From: Phallusia mammillata
Taxonomy: Eukaryota > Chordata > Ascidiacea > Phlebobranchia > Ascidiidae
DNA length: 64,000 bases
Direction of reading: 5' to 3'
NCBI GenBank assembly: GCA_003260075.1
Contig: QLIY01000551.1
Span: 44,560-108,559, forward strand
Below the pieces are notes generated by a model, which saw nothing but the letters and a program-made list of their open reading frames with translations, ran no database searches and was not told the DNA's origin. Positions 12,328 through 27,300 of the stretch are shown here, piece by piece; the stretch's first letter is position 1; every line of letters begins with the position of its first letter. The translations under genes and the position numbers were made by a program.

Positions 12328-15300
12328 ATGCTAAGATTTGAAGTTTGTGTGCAACAGATGGGTAGTAAACTGATAGATAGTGTGAAAAGTCGAGCCTTGC
12401 TGGACAGGCCGCAAAATGTCGAGTGCTACCTGGATTCAAACCCGGAATTTCTGGCCAAGTACCTGCAACGCAAAATGCACAGCGCAGTTACCAACTATCT
12501 CGAGAACAACCCTTCGTTTCTCACTGAATATATCCGCTACAAGTCGCATCCTGTCCCAGACGACGACGGCCTGAAACGGACCCCCCTACCGCGAAGACTT
12601 GCATCAATTGACCTTAAGAACTGCCCCCCTGAATTACCCCCAAAACCAAAAATGCGCATGACCTTAAGTGACCCTCAGTTTGCCAAGGGCATGACCTTAA
12701 GTGACCCCCAGTTTGCCAAAGACATGTCCATGACCTTAAATGACCAACTGATTCTCAAAGATACACGCTTGACCCCAGGTGACCCACTGGTTGCCAAAGA
12801 TACGACCTTAAGTGAACCCAAGGCCACCAAAAATGAACGCAAGACCTTCAGTGACCCCAAGGTCGGCAAAGATACACCCAAGGCGTTAAGTGAGCCTCAA
12901 GTCGCCAAACGACCCCTAAATGTACCTTCGAGGCGACCCTTGGCTCCCATTGAGGAAACCAAAGCCCGACACTTGAGTGAAAGCTTATCTTCGATTGAAG
13001 AAACTCATAACGATGTTACAAAGAGAAAAACGAGTATAAAGGAATCTGGCCGTCGATTCGCGATTCGGCGTCGTAAAGACCGCGAAAAAACTACGAAGTC
13101 TGAACGGGATAAAGCAGTTCAACTTGCAACGTGAGTGCTTTGCATCGGAAGGACGACTTTCTTGTTCAGAAAAAACAGTTTAAGAGTTTCAAATGGTTTA
13201 AGAAATGTCCAAGAAGAAATTTTGTCCAAGTTTTGATGCCTGAAAGTTTCACAGACAAAAAACAACTTTTTTTTCTCATAAATTTTTTTTTTACTTATAG
13301 GCCTGCGTTGCTTTTCTGTTCTAGTTTTTAGGTTAAGACGCCTCCTATATTATTATTTATTTCATGACATTGTTTACGAAACCCGGAACCTTGCTAGGGG
13401 TCGCCCTTGCACAATATGCTTGAATAGGTTAACGAACTAATATCTATGACATCATAAACAATAAAAATCAGATGCGACGCAAATGATATGGTAGCCTTAT
13501 TACTTCCTTAGAACACAAGTCACACAGACATCGGTGTCTTGCAATCGAAATAACGACGTACTTTTTCGTTACAGCGAACACAGTTTGCTGATCGAGTTGG
13601 CGAGGGAAATCCCCACCGTCGAGAATCCCGATCAGTTCTGTTTCAAAGCGTTGAAATGCGTCGCTGAGCTTCTCGGGGCGGAAAGATGCAGTCTGTTTTG
13701 GATCAGAGATTCAGCAAAGGTAATGGTTTATTTCGTTAACATTGTTTGCTATTCCATACACAAAACCTACATGATATTTTGATTTTTACTCAAAACATGC
13801 ATTATTTATTTCAATTTAACATTGTTTGGAGTGGTGGGATTCAGCCGGTTTGCACCGGTTCAATAGAACCGCCTCACGAAATTTTATGAGATCAGCGAAC
13901 CGGTTAGCATTACTGGTTACTGTACCGGTTCTATAGAACCGTCTGAAATTTTATGAGATCAGCGAACCGGTTAGCATTACTGGTTACTGTCTCAAAATTG
14001 ACTTTTTGTAGCAGAACCGGCTGAAAAATATGACTTTTGTGATAGAACCGCTTTGTAACAGAGCCGACTGAAAAAATGACTTTTGTGATAGAACCGGCTG
14101 ACAAAAAATTTGAATCCCTGAAAAATATGACTTTTGTGATAGAACCGCTGCAAAATATGACTTTTGTGAAAAATTATTACTGTTGTGATAGAATCGGCTG
14201 ACAAAAAAATTGAATCCCCCACTGATTGTTTGCCCTATTTATTCCACAAAACCTACATGATATCATGATTTAAAACATGCTTGATTTCTTTTAATTAAAC
14301 AGTTATTGGGTTAAATGCTTTGCTTCAACTAACTGTTAGGGATTGCGCTACACAAGGTATCTTTATAATTATGTCACTGATCAAGTTATTTTGGTACAAA
14401 TGTGATATTTGGTGTTGTGTACGAATTGCAATGTCTAGGTAAACAATCATTTTACGTTTTTACGTGTTAAATTTAAAGCATCCCGATTTTCATGTGCATA
14501 TAAATGGACAAAATTCATTCAATTAACAGACACTTGACTCCAGCATAACCCATGCGTTTTTAGCGTCCTGGCTTTGTAACGAAACCGTTTATTACTTACC
14601 AAATTTATAAAGTGACCATAGAAATAAAAAGTGACTTGAATGAAATCTATATTAGCACCAATCTTCCGCAGGGTGACAGCAAAGAGTTGGTGTCTCGTCT
14701 GTGGAACGTTACACCGAAGTCAACGTTCGAACAAGCTGTGTGCGATACACGCAATCAGCTGGTCGTTCCGCTGGACATCGGCTTGGCTGGCGAGGTGGCA
14801 AAAACAAAAACTTCGATAAACGTTACTAGCGTATACGAGGTATTTATTTTGTTGTTCGTTTCATAATTAAGTTCCTAACAATTTCTTCTCTTTACAAAAG
14901 TGTCAATTTTCTTACACTTGTAAAATCATAGAGCAAATATATGTGCAGACAGGGCACACTGTTTCGACCTATAAGGTCTCATTAGTGCAGCTGGTGACGA
15001 GAGATCGGCCGTATTGGCTAGGGAAGCCACCAACGGCACTCCAGTTTCTTACACTTATTCTGTAACTTTTCTTTTACAAGTATTTTTCCTAGTGAGATAT
15101 TCATTTCATTGTGATTTACAGCGATGAAAACTTTAAAAAACGCTCTTTGTTTAAAACACTACATACGGATCTGTTCATAAGTTTAATGGTGAAAATATAG
15201 GCCCAAAAAGACGTAAAAAGCGACATGCTTTATTTTTCAAATGTATTGGTAAATGCTCATGCCATCATCAGTGATATGAAGGGCCACATCAGTTATACCC

Positions 15301-18300
15301 GTTTATAAACACTTTAATCACGTTCGTTTGTTTGTCCGTTATTCTATTCTATTTGTTTTTTAGTTTCCTGTTTTTTACTTTTTTTCCAGCATCCAAAATT
15401 TAACAAAACGATCGACGAAAAAACTGGCTTCGAATCACGTGACTTGCTCTGTCAGCCAATCATCATCGAGCGCGAGGACCGCGTCATCGGTGTGGTCGAG
15501 GTTCTCAACAAGAAATCGAAAGAACCTTTCACATCTCAAGATGAGGAGGTAAGAAAAATATATTTGTTGCCAACAATGAAGTATTTCCATTTAGGAAAAG
15601 GGGGGGGGGGGGGGGGGGGGGGGTGAGAAAAATATATTTGTTGCCAACAATGAAGTATTTCCATTTAGGAACACTTTACACGGACTTGAAAAGTAATTTA
15701 ATCATAAACATGAAACGTCTGCACGATGTATTCTATATACACCAGTACTTTGGCAGTTATGTTTATGATTGAATATTTCTATCCAATAAAAGTTTTGCAA
15801 ATAATATCCAGTTTTAAAATATAGTGTTGTTAACGGGCATTTGTCATAAAATTTGTTCAACTGACAATGACACATAATTTATCCACACAACTAATCAGCC
15901 GTGATTTTGAGCGAAATTAATTTGGAACAGCGAACCTTGCTGGTTTCAGAAATATGCTAACCTTGTAAAGAAGAATAGACCTATCTGTTGGTCTACCCCA
16001 GGGCTGGGGAACCTGCGGCCTTTTAGGGCACTAAGTGTGGGCTTGGATGACAAAATACATTTTTAGGATGTTGATAATACAGACTGCACCAGACGCTGAA
16101 AAAAAATAGGCAGAAACGTATTTTTGACTTTATTCCACATTACTATTTGATTAGTTCTAGGGCAGCGGTTTACAAACAAGACCAATGGTCCCATAGTGGT
16201 GCATAAAGCGATTTCCATAGGACTACCAAAAACTCCAGGTTCAGCAATTTCTAGGTTAAATAAATCCTGAATGTTGTAGTGAAGATGAAAATGTAGTGAG
16301 GAATTTTAATGAGCTTGGACCGTAAGTCCTACAAACTACGAGGAAATAGCAAAACGACCAATCTGTAAGTCAAAAAGTTTGAACACCACTGTCCTTGGCC
16401 TGNCTATCCTTGGCCTGGTAAATAGTCTATGCGGCCTACACGAGTGTCGATAAATCATTTGGTGGCCTTTATAAACAAATAGGTTCCCCACCCCTGGTCT
16501 ACCCATCCAAACAGGGTTCAGGTAGGTGGTATGCGATCATGGTTAAGAACCACTGGTTTAAATCATCGAATGACGCAACAACCTGTAAAACGGCCATCAA
16601 CAGCAAAAATGTCTACCCCCTCTATAGTATTGACCCTGTATTAAAGTATACAGTATATATATCTTCCAATAAACAAAAGTCTTTGGTAATTCGAGATTGA
16701 TTTCTATCTACAAACAGTTGCTTTACTTTTTTTCGGTTTAGGTCCTTGAGCATTTTATCGTTTTATGCGACGGAGCGATTCAAAACTGCCGGGGGGGGGG
16801 GGCTACCCCATCTATAGTATTGTCCCTTTATTATAGTGTACAGTATATATATGTTCCAAAAAACAAGAGTCTTTGGTAATTCGAGATTGATTTCTATCTA
16901 CGAACAGTTGTTTTACTTTTTTCGGTTTAGGTTCTTGAGCATTTTATCGTTTTATGCGACGGAGCGATTCAAAACTGCCGGAACACAGCGCAAATAAACA
17001 GACTTCAACAAGGAGCTAGGGTAAGTGATGCAATAAATCCGATTTGTGAACCGAACTGCTCAACGTGTTTCCTGCAGGGTTTGTGAAATACTGCAGCCTC
17101 GGGGGGGGGGGGGCAATAAATCTGATTCACCAAACTGCTCAACGTGTTTCCTGCAGGGTTTGTGAAATACTGCAGCCTCGCTTAATTCGGACCCGTTTGG
17201 GCCAAAACATTGTCCGGAAGAGGCAAATATCCGGATTAACCGATGTCGATTAGTTCAAGGCTTACAACATTACAAATCATTTGTATCTAAGTTTTGTTCG
17301 AATTAACCGAGGTTTACTGTAAAAAGGATTCATATAAGTATTTTTGATGAACTCGGATATATTTAAATGTAAATATTACAGTAATCTCAAGCAATTCTAT
17401 TTGCATGTCATATAAAAAGACAACTAAAAATGCTTTAATGTGCGAATTATAGTTGTTCTATGAAAGAAAGTCAACTGATTTAATCCGGAAATGAACGTTT
17501 TCATCTTGTGATCAACAAACTAAGTTAAGACATAAATTCATAACTTGGATTAGCCCTGAAGCGTCTATGCAGACCATCGATACACTCACATAGAAATAAT
17601 AGTACGCCATGCCTCCCGAAGACGTTATACCGAATCAGAAATCAGCTTAACAAACTAAAGTTTAACAATTTTTTTTGCTCCCCAGTTGCAAGAAGAACTT
17701 TCGTCCCGTGTCGCCCACTTGTGGCCAGCTCGTGCTTACGACGACATCCTGAAGGAGCTCGTACTCCAAGTCTCAGAACTGGTCCAGTGCGAAAGATACA
17801 CGCTGGCTGTTGCTCTCATTGACAACTGCAATATCGAGGGAAGTCTCCAGTTCGCCCGCTCCTACGACATGTTGCTCCAAAAACCGAAAGGAGGACTCTT
17901 TGATGAAGAGGAGGAAGTAAAGAAAGTTGTTGACATGACCAAGTAAGTAACCCGAATGTTTAAAGGAAAACCGATCTCACTAAAAAAGCTTAAAGGAAAA
18001 CCGGTCACACTAAAAAAGCTTAAAGGAAAACCGATTACACTAAAAAAGCTTAAAGGAAAGCCGATTACACTAAAAAAGCTTAAAGGAAAACCGTACACAC
18101 CAAAAAAAGCTCAAAGGGAATCCGTTCCCATTGAAGACATGTTAAACAGATTAATTTAAATTTAATTTTGTTCTTCTCCTGGATTTGACATGTAGGAAAC
18201 AATATAAATAGATTTGCAAGTAATCAAAAACCAGTTTATGACGTCACATTACAAACAACGAGGCTGGCTACGGTGCTTGTGATTCGACTTTCGTTGGATT

Positions 18301-21300
18301 CTCCACTCAACCTGTGTAGCTCAGTTGGTAGAGCGCGAGTCCCGGAATTGTCATGGGTTCGAATCCCACCGGAATCTAGATTTTTGTAGCCTGTGCTTTG
18401 CCATATGGGAATGCTTGGGGACCGACGCATTGTGGTTCAACGGAAAAGCTATTACCGTTTTAATTTCTACTTTTAATTAGATTAAAGAAATCCGACTGGG
18501 TGTTCAGCCACAAAGTAATCAAGAAAACGTTGGAAACGAAAAAAGTGAGTCAGCAAGTTTTTATGGTTAATTATACATACGTCAGCAAAAAAATCGCGTG
18601 AATATTTGTGTATTTTTTTTTCAGACAGTCAACATGTCAAAAATTACACCGTTTTCCGAATTGGGGGGGGGGAACACGCCAGCAAAAAATCGCGTGAATA
18701 TTTGTGTATTTTTTTCAGACAGTCAACATGTCAAAAATTACACCGTTTTCCGAATTCAAACTTGAGGTAAGCGAATCCATTTGATATTGGTTAATAGCAG
18801 TCTAAATTTGGCGAAGCTTTTATTTGAAATTTATCCTATAAAATAATCGCACAAAAATATAACGTTATTCAAATATATCATTGGGGGGGGGGGCTTGAGG
18901 TAAGAATCCATTTGATACTGGTTAATAGCAGTCTAAATTTGGCGAAGCTTTTATTTGAAATTTTACCTATAAAATAATCGCACAAAAATATAACGTTATT
19001 CAAATATATCATTATCATATGGCTATGTAGGTTTTGTATTCCAAATATTTTTGACCCAAAAATACAAGCTGAAGTCTAAATCGGGCGAAGCGTTATTTGG
19101 CAATTTCTCATTTAAAAATAATCGTGGAATATTTGTAACAATATTCAAATATAATTTTGACAAAACATACAAGTCCTTTTTTTCCTGTTTAACTTGTAAA
19201 GTCTTTGCCCATGCCTCAGGTATCACTGCATTCGTCCCTATTTTGCTTGCGTTTTTATCACCGCTTAATTGCTTCTATCTTTAATTCTTCTTTCTCTGTT
19301 GTATACGGCAGCAACTTACATCCCTTCTGCTGGTTTTATTGCGCCTGATAATCACACAACACGGTGTGATACTTTATACCAGTGGTTCTCAACCTATCTC
19401 ATTGTCGGGGCCGAATTGGAGTTTTTTAAGTGTGTTAGGAGCCGCTAAAAAAACGAGACCCCAGAAAATAGCAATCTTTGGTGGTTTTCTGAGGTCTGGT
19501 GCGAGCCACAAAATAAGTCGTTGGGAGCCGCGGTTGAGACTCACTGTTTCATACACACATATTGACTTGCATTTTTAATTTTTACGTTTTATTTACCAAC
19601 AATGTTAATTTTTAAGGATGAAAAACGCGGATTTAGTTTAAAGACGGTTCTGTGTGTCCCGTTTTACGATGGAACTGACAGATTGTTGGGTGTTTTACAT
19701 CTTGGAAATAAAAAGACTGGGTTTGATGAAAACGACGAAGCCACTATTGAGGTAAGGGTCATTATGATTTTGTGTTAAATGTCACTTTTCAATGCAACTC
19801 CTTTTTCATGGGTTGTTAACGCAGGACAGGACTTCTCAAACTTTCTTGCTCTGCCACCCAATTTTAGAAAAGAAATTTCTACATGACCTCTTGATGGGTA
19901 TAGCCTATACACGTGAATGATGTTTAAACAATAAATTTACGCACATATACCATTTATTGTGACAATGACATAATGAAGCATTGTATTTCGCGACCCCAAT
20001 TTACGTCGCGACTAATAGTTTGAGAAGCCCTGATCTAGGGCAAACCTTTTTTAAACCTTTTTTTTCGCGTTTGCATACCCTTGCTGTGATCGGGGTTTTG
20101 AGTTTTCAATTCGTAACAAACCCCATAAAGCAATTACTTGTGTTGCATAAGAAGCGCCCGGTAACAAAATCAACTGTGATTCAGTGTGTCGTGTTTTGAT
20201 CTGTCTGCTTCAGCAAATCTCATTTTAAATCCAATAATATGAAGCTAATACGGTTTAATCGCCGAGAATCATTTGGGAACCGTTTTTTTAACAATCGTAA
20301 CGCAATAATTTCTCGTACGAACACAAATTGGGAACTAGAATAGTGGTTTTTCTATATATTGCCAGTTTATATATACTATATCATATTTAACGATGTATCA
20401 CATATACCATTTACTATATTTATAATGGATATATATTTGGCACCTATATTTCATTGGGTCCCTATCTTTTTCCTGGCACTTTATAACATAATTGTTTCTG
20501 CAAGCATAATCTAATGGGTCCCCACACATATGCATATGCGAGTTGGTAACAGCAAAAATAAGACACAATCATTGTTAGATAAGATGAACATAAATTCATA
20601 ACTGGGATCAGCCCTTTCGGCGGATTCTCCACTGGGCCTGTGTAGCTCAGTTGGTAGAGCGCGAGTCCCGGAAAGACTCCTGTCGTGGGTTCGAATCCCA
20701 CCGCAGGCTAGATTTTTCTAGCCTACGCCTTGCCATATGGTGGTGAATGCTTGGTGACCGGCTGATTCGGTATAGCGCCTTCAATGGGCCTGGCGTACTG
20801 TGANNNNNNNNNNNNNNNNNNNNNNNNNNNNNNNNNNNNNNNNNNNNNNNNNNNNNNNNNNNNNNNNNNNNNNNNNNNNNNNNNNNNNNNNNNNNNNNNN
20901 NNNNNNNNNNNNNNNNNNNNNNNNNNNNNNNNNNNNNNNNNNNNNNNNNNNNNNNNNNNNNNNNNNNNNNNNNNNNNNNNNNNNNNNNNNNNNNNNNNNN
21001 NNNNNNNNNNNNNNNNNNNNNNNNNNNNNNNNNNNNNNNNNNNNNNNNNNNNNNNNNNNNNNNNNNNNNNNNNNNNNNNNNNNNNGTCAAAATTCACATG
21101 GACCATCTTTAGACCAATATCTATAATGTGTGTAAATTTGAAAAAGTTTGAACCATTCTTTCTTGACCAAAACGTGGGAACAAATCTGCGTTAGAAAGAA
21201 AAGAAAAAAATATGGACAAAAACATAATTAATTGTATATGCTTACGTCAATATAACGTCATGAATTTTAAATCGATCTAAAAGTTGACAGACTGAAGATT

Positions 21301-24300
21301 TTAACAAGTCTGAAGTCATCCAACGTTTATTTAAGATACGTATACTTCACCTAAGTAATAGGTATCTTCACTATCTTATTCAAATAGATCAGGGGTGAGC
21401 AACCTGCGGCCCTTAATTAAAGATTGTGCGGCCCGCAGAGACGCATGGATTTCAATAGTACTGGTAAACAAGTCCAATTATTACATATTTATGAGCCGAT
21501 TAATGCGCCTGATGCTAGTTTTCTGCGATCTGGCAAAATGTGGCTAGAATCAAATACGAATTATACTTGTAGTTAAGCATATTTGGTAAGAAACAAAGCA
21601 AAATCACTTTGTGTGATGCACATGTGCGGCCCTCGATCCAATTTTGACATTTATAATTGGCCCTACCGTAACAAAGGTTGCCACCCCTGAAATAGATAGT
21701 TATACACACAGTATATATCTAAAAGTTGAGGCACAATTCAACTTGCAAAAAGCTAAGTAATTAGGACATTGTGGCAAAGGTATAAATATAGAATACATCC
21801 TTTTCATCCATTTACATTGATTAAAATATTTGACAACATTCTGTAAATATTGTGTGTGGTGTGGGGTTTGAATTCATGAATAGATTTAATGCGTTGGGAT
21901 TCACAAAATTATAAACTAATAAAAACTGATCTGATCAAAACAACAATATCAGTCAGGGAGTCGACCCGCTTGTCATATGGGTTCAGGTTCGCTTTGATTT
22001 GTTTTTAAGGGTTCGGGTTCGGTTCAGGTTTTAAAAAATGTATATTTTCTGGTTCGGGTTTTGTTCCGGTTTGGGCAAATTTATCCGGTCCGAACCGGTT
22101 TGCGGTTTTTAAAGCGGTTAAATTTTATATTCGTTTCAATTTAATTCCACCCATCATCTACCTGGCCTTATCAAATCCCAAAGCATTTTGCTTGTGCACT
22201 GTTATTTTTGACACGATAAAAACCTTGGTTGAAACCGAATCAGTTGGTTCATGTGAAGGAATTTATATTTTGCTTAATGGCATCATCAGTTCCTTATTCC
22301 AGTAGGACATTTAAAACCGTGGTCGTTTTTCAGTCGATTCGACCTTATCTGATGAACGGGTTGCTTTTCGCAAACGGGTTTAATTCTATCACAATCAACA
22401 AAGCGAAGACCGATGTATCAGACGAAATTGTTCGTTTTCACACAAGATGTACAGAGAACGAGTTCGAAAGAGTGAAGGTGAGTATCGAACCTTTACCGAC
22501 ACCTAGTGGTGCGCACGACGACCCTATACGATTTCTATGTCGACATACACATAGTCGATGACGTAAAATATTATAATATACTTTGTAGAAGAATTGGTGT
22601 TTCAATTGTGATGTTACGTCTTTTTTATGACGTAATTATATTATTTGTGACGTCACCATTGCATGACGTCATATGAAACGTTCGCAAACGTTGAAGTTCA
22701 AACAAACTCACAATATTTCGATTTTTTCTTCTGTAAAAATATTTTTGTGTTGTAATTGTGATGACGTAATACAATTCCTTGTGACGTCATAGAACGAGCC
22801 GATACCGGATGGCGAGAAGTACAACTTGTACGAGTTCACATTCAGCGATTTGTTGATGAGTGATGACGAAACAGTGATGGCTTGCATGAGGATGTTTAAG
22901 GACTTGGATGCTTTCAACTTGTTCAAGATAAGACAAGAGGTGAGGGGGTTGTAATGGGGCTGAAAGGGATTTTTTTGGGGGAGTGGGGGAGTAATGCCTT
23001 TTTTAATGTTTATAGTCAACTTAGCAGGAGGTATGATAAAAATGTCACTTGGTGTAACAGTTTCAGAAAGAATGATTAAAAACAAACCTTTTGATATTTT
23101 TAATGTGTAAAAAATCAAATACACTGCAAATAAGAAGAGCGCTCAAGTTATTATGGGGCCCAACTATTTATCGCGTATCTGATGAAGCGAACATATTTGT
23201 TTGTTTTTAAGGAGTGATTTGAACTGGTTAGGACTTTTATGGTAGGATATTTAGACATTGGGCAAAAAATGCGGGTTTTTAAAGCACATGGAACTGTTTA
23301 TATTCTGCAACACAGAGAAATACTAACAACACACTTGCTTAAAAAATGATGCCTGTATTCTAAATAAAATCATTGACTGATTGTGTTACATGAAAATATT
23401 TTTTGTTCTCAATTGTTTAAACTTGCTTTATTTTGCAGACAATGTTACGTTGGGTGATAAGCGGGGGGGGGGGATGCAACACAGAAAAATACTAACAACA
23501 CACTTGCTTAAAAAATGATGCCTGTATTCTATGTAAAATCATTGAGTGATCCTGTTACTTGGAAAATATTTTCTATCCTCAGTTCTTTTAAACTTGCTTT
23601 ATTTTGCAGACAATGTTACGTTGGGTGATAAGCGTGCGTAGATGCTACCGACCTGTGTATTATCACAACTGGAGACACGGACTTAACGTCGCCCACACTA
23701 TGTTTCTGCTACTGGATCGAATGAATAAGGACGATCAGGTATTAACATGCAAAGGTCGTGGGTTCGAAACTCAGCAAGGGTTAAGTTACACACGTGTAGC
23801 TGTGTATACTAATATTGCCAACATGGTCAAGTACAGTGGTTCTCAACCGGGGCCCAAAACTTAATGCAACATTGAGTTTAGTGCGAAACTTTTTTGATTT
23901 TACAAAACATGTTTTATTTTCTCAGACCCCGGGATTGCCGACGATGTTCACAGACAGGGAGAAATTTACGCTTGTGGTAGCTTGTTTCTGCCACGATATC
24001 GATCATCGCGGAACGAACAACGCCTTCCTAATCAGGTAACGATTTCACTGCATTAAATTTATTTAAGTGAATGTCTAAAATCAGTTTACAACCTGCACTG
24101 ATGATGGCAACAGCGATTGTTAAAACGTCTGCATGCTGTATTCTATATACGCAAGTACTCTGGCAGTTATGTCTTTAATGAAAGTATAGTAAAATTAATT
24201 TATTTGTTTACGGAAAATGCAACGGAAAATTTTTCCTCTTTAAATTATTTCAATTTTTGTTCTCATAAAAATCTCCCAAAATTAGTTGTTAGCGCGTCTT

Positions 24301-27300
24301 AACTTGGTGGGAAAGTCGAAAAACTGATATTACAAAGTTTATCGTGCACTGTACTACGCGCAATCAGTGTTATTTACCCTGATGAAGGCGACCTGTACAG
24401 GAAGTCGAAACGTCGGTATAAAAATACAACTGCATAAACAGCTCTATAAAGCCTATACTACTTGACAAGTGGTACATATAGTCCCAAAAGTTAACATGTT
24501 TACTTAACCTGACTGCTGAAAACGACTGTACAAAAACAGAACAAGTCATAAACATAATGTCAATTTCACTTCAGGGCTGCTGCACCGATGGCGATTCTGT
24601 ACAACACATCGACCTTGGAGAACCATCACTACGACACATGTCTTCGCATCAGTAGTATGGAGGGAAACAACATTTTCGAGTCTTTTACCGAAAATGAGTT
24701 TTCTGATTCATGCGAACTTATGAAACACGCCATCCTAGCAACAGATCTTGCCCTATACTTTCAGTGAGTTGAATCTTATCAGGAAGTTGGTGTCGTTTTC
24801 AAGGTTTTGTCACAGAAGAGGGTTGCAAGTCGGATCAGACTTTTTAGAACCGTGTTTAAGTTTACCAAAATAATGGGTTTGATTTGATTGAGTTGAGTTC
24901 ATTTTGCTCTGTAAAAATCAAAGCGACACAATTGCACTAAAACAACCACCAACCTGGAAATAGCTGCGCAACGTTGAAACGTTATGGAGCTGAAAACAGT
25001 GGAAGGCACAATGGGTGGATAATGATTAACCGCGCTGCAGATACACTTTATTATTAAGCGTTATGTGACTGGGGTTTACAAAACAGTGAGGTTGGATGGC
25101 GTATTGTGGGGGAACACGACTGGGGGAAATGTTGGTGGGACCAGTCGAGGGGCCCTAAAAGAACTAACCACCCGTGTCAGGGAAAGAGGGTGGGGTTCGA
25201 CAGGAAAAGAAACTACCGAAAAAAAACCTTGATTCGGTCATGTCTTCACATGTGGCCTTAATTCCATCGTAATTTACTTGTTGTATTTAACTTTTGGGCC
25301 TAAGTTGGACTTATTTTCGGCTTTGACCCGCTTACAAATGTCCAAAAGTATTGAACATCGTAATGTTGACTCTATACATTATCTTTTTCGCTTAAATAAT
25401 GTGCGCGTTACACTTACATCCGACTTTGAAAAAAATAAGTTAGACATTACCGAAATAAGTTTAATGTAACAAACGTTTCGTTGGATTTCAGACGGAGAAA
25501 CACATTCAAGGGATTACTGGAGAAGAAACCGCAAGAGAGAGATTTCAGTGATGGAAACCGAATGCTGCTCATGTCGATGATGATGACCGCATGTGACCTC
25601 TCATCCATTACTAAGCCATGGGAGGTTCAACAAAAGGTCAGTTGGATGAGAGAAACGATTTGCACACAAAGGGTTTGCCTAAATGTTCAAAACTTCACAG
25701 TTATTTCAAACTGCACTAGTTTTCATGCTTTGTTGTCTGTTAAAGTGTTTTTTTTTCATGTTGCATTTTTTGTATCCCTTTGTGGGTTAACGGGCTGTTA
25801 TTATTACATATCCATGAGTTGGGTTAAAAAACAAACGCAGCAAAATTTGCTTTGTCAAGTTTCGGGTACAGATTTTTTTGGGCATGCGGTGGGATTCGAA
25901 CCCATAAGTTGAAAATCAAGAAGACCGTATTGCGTGCTTTGCCAAACCCTTTATATTTTTACATTTTTTTATAAAAGCAATTTATTTAAGTCCAAAACCA
26001 ATGGAAGATACCCTATAACGAAGCCGAGTGTGTATGTTCAATCCAAACCGAATTTTACAACTTGCTATGTCTGGTATTTTATCGCTTTTATATCGTGTAT
26101 AGCATCACAATCGTAAACTTTAACGATCTCAAGGTCGTTTAGAGTAAATAAACCTTCTTTTTACCTTACGATGTATGGAAAAACGAAGTTTAGCAAACTA
26201 AAACCGCTTAAATACGTTCTAACATCGCAAAATTAATCGACATTTGTTGAAATTTTTGCAAAGTTATATTCACCCCATACTAAATTTCTAACAGTTATGT
26301 TTTTTTTGGTCAAGTTGTTTTTAAAATCTGTATCTAGTGTGTTTGTAAAAATGTAATCAGGAATTAAGTTATTAGCTGCTCTGCAAGTGTAAATAATTGT
26401 AATTTCAAGTCTTTGAAAACTTCATTTTAAGTCTTAATTAGAACGCTATTGCCAACACATAAAATTTATTGTGGGTTTGGAGCAAAATATCCAAGTTTCC
26501 ACAAACAGTTAATAGTCTGTTTACACAATGGAGTTAAAAACTTTTGTTGAAGAGTAAAAAATTAATCCGCCTAATTTCCTCCAGATGGCGCACCTCGTCA
26601 CGAGCGAGTTTTACGACCAGGGGGGGGGGCAAAAAAACTAATCCGCTTAATTTCCTCCAGATGGCGCACCTCGTCACGAGCGAGTTTTACGACCAGGGAG
26701 ACATGGAAAGGAAACTTTTCGGAACCGAGCCGATGCCAATGATGGACAGAAGCAAAGCGGGAGATCTTCCCAAGATGCAAATCGGTTTCATCGATGGAGT
26801 TTGCTCCATGGCTTATGAGGTTAGATTAACAGTTTTTACCCGTTTCTTCCTGACATTGCTTTTAACGCCGCGGTTCGCTTTTTATTGTCGTGGTTAAATG
26901 GTAGTTTTTTTAGGTGTGAAAGGAGCCGCAAAAACCTGTAACCTCAGGAGTTCACTAAGATTTTTACCTTGAAAACTAAAATAGCAATCTTTGGTGGTTT
27001 TCTGAGGTTTGGTGCGAGCCGCAAAATAAGTAGTTGGGAGCCGCATGCGGCCCTGAGAGCCGCCGTTAAGAATCACTGCAACGATTTAAAATAAGAACTC
27101 AAATCACAAAAAGAAATTTTCGATCGAGGACAGTTTCAGTTATTTAAAGACACTGGGATGGGGGTTAGGAACTTAATTTACGTGTAGAACTAAGTTTATA
27201 TGTTGGTTTTATTGTAATTATTATTATTATAAAACCTCAATTAAACCATAATACACCTGACTGTGAGCATTTTCACACAGTAAGCAGTTAAGTATTCTCA

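Noticed and set aside
18313-18375. A possible tRNA gene
   Set aside because: It has A-box and B-box but a poor fold, and the same module with a shared non-tRNA body recurs several times in the window. It is a SINE head.
20647-21194. Reading frames over the second N gap
   Set aside because: They exist only because Ns carry no stop; the real sequence beside them is SINE and intron.
22708-23124. A 138-residue minus-strand frame
   Set aside because: It is antisense to phosphodiesterase exon 11, which has clear splice sites and family sequence.
25481-25912. A 143-residue protein containing the phosphodiesterase TACDL motif
   Set aside because: Only 25492-25636 is exon; the rest is intron read-through past the donor at 25637.
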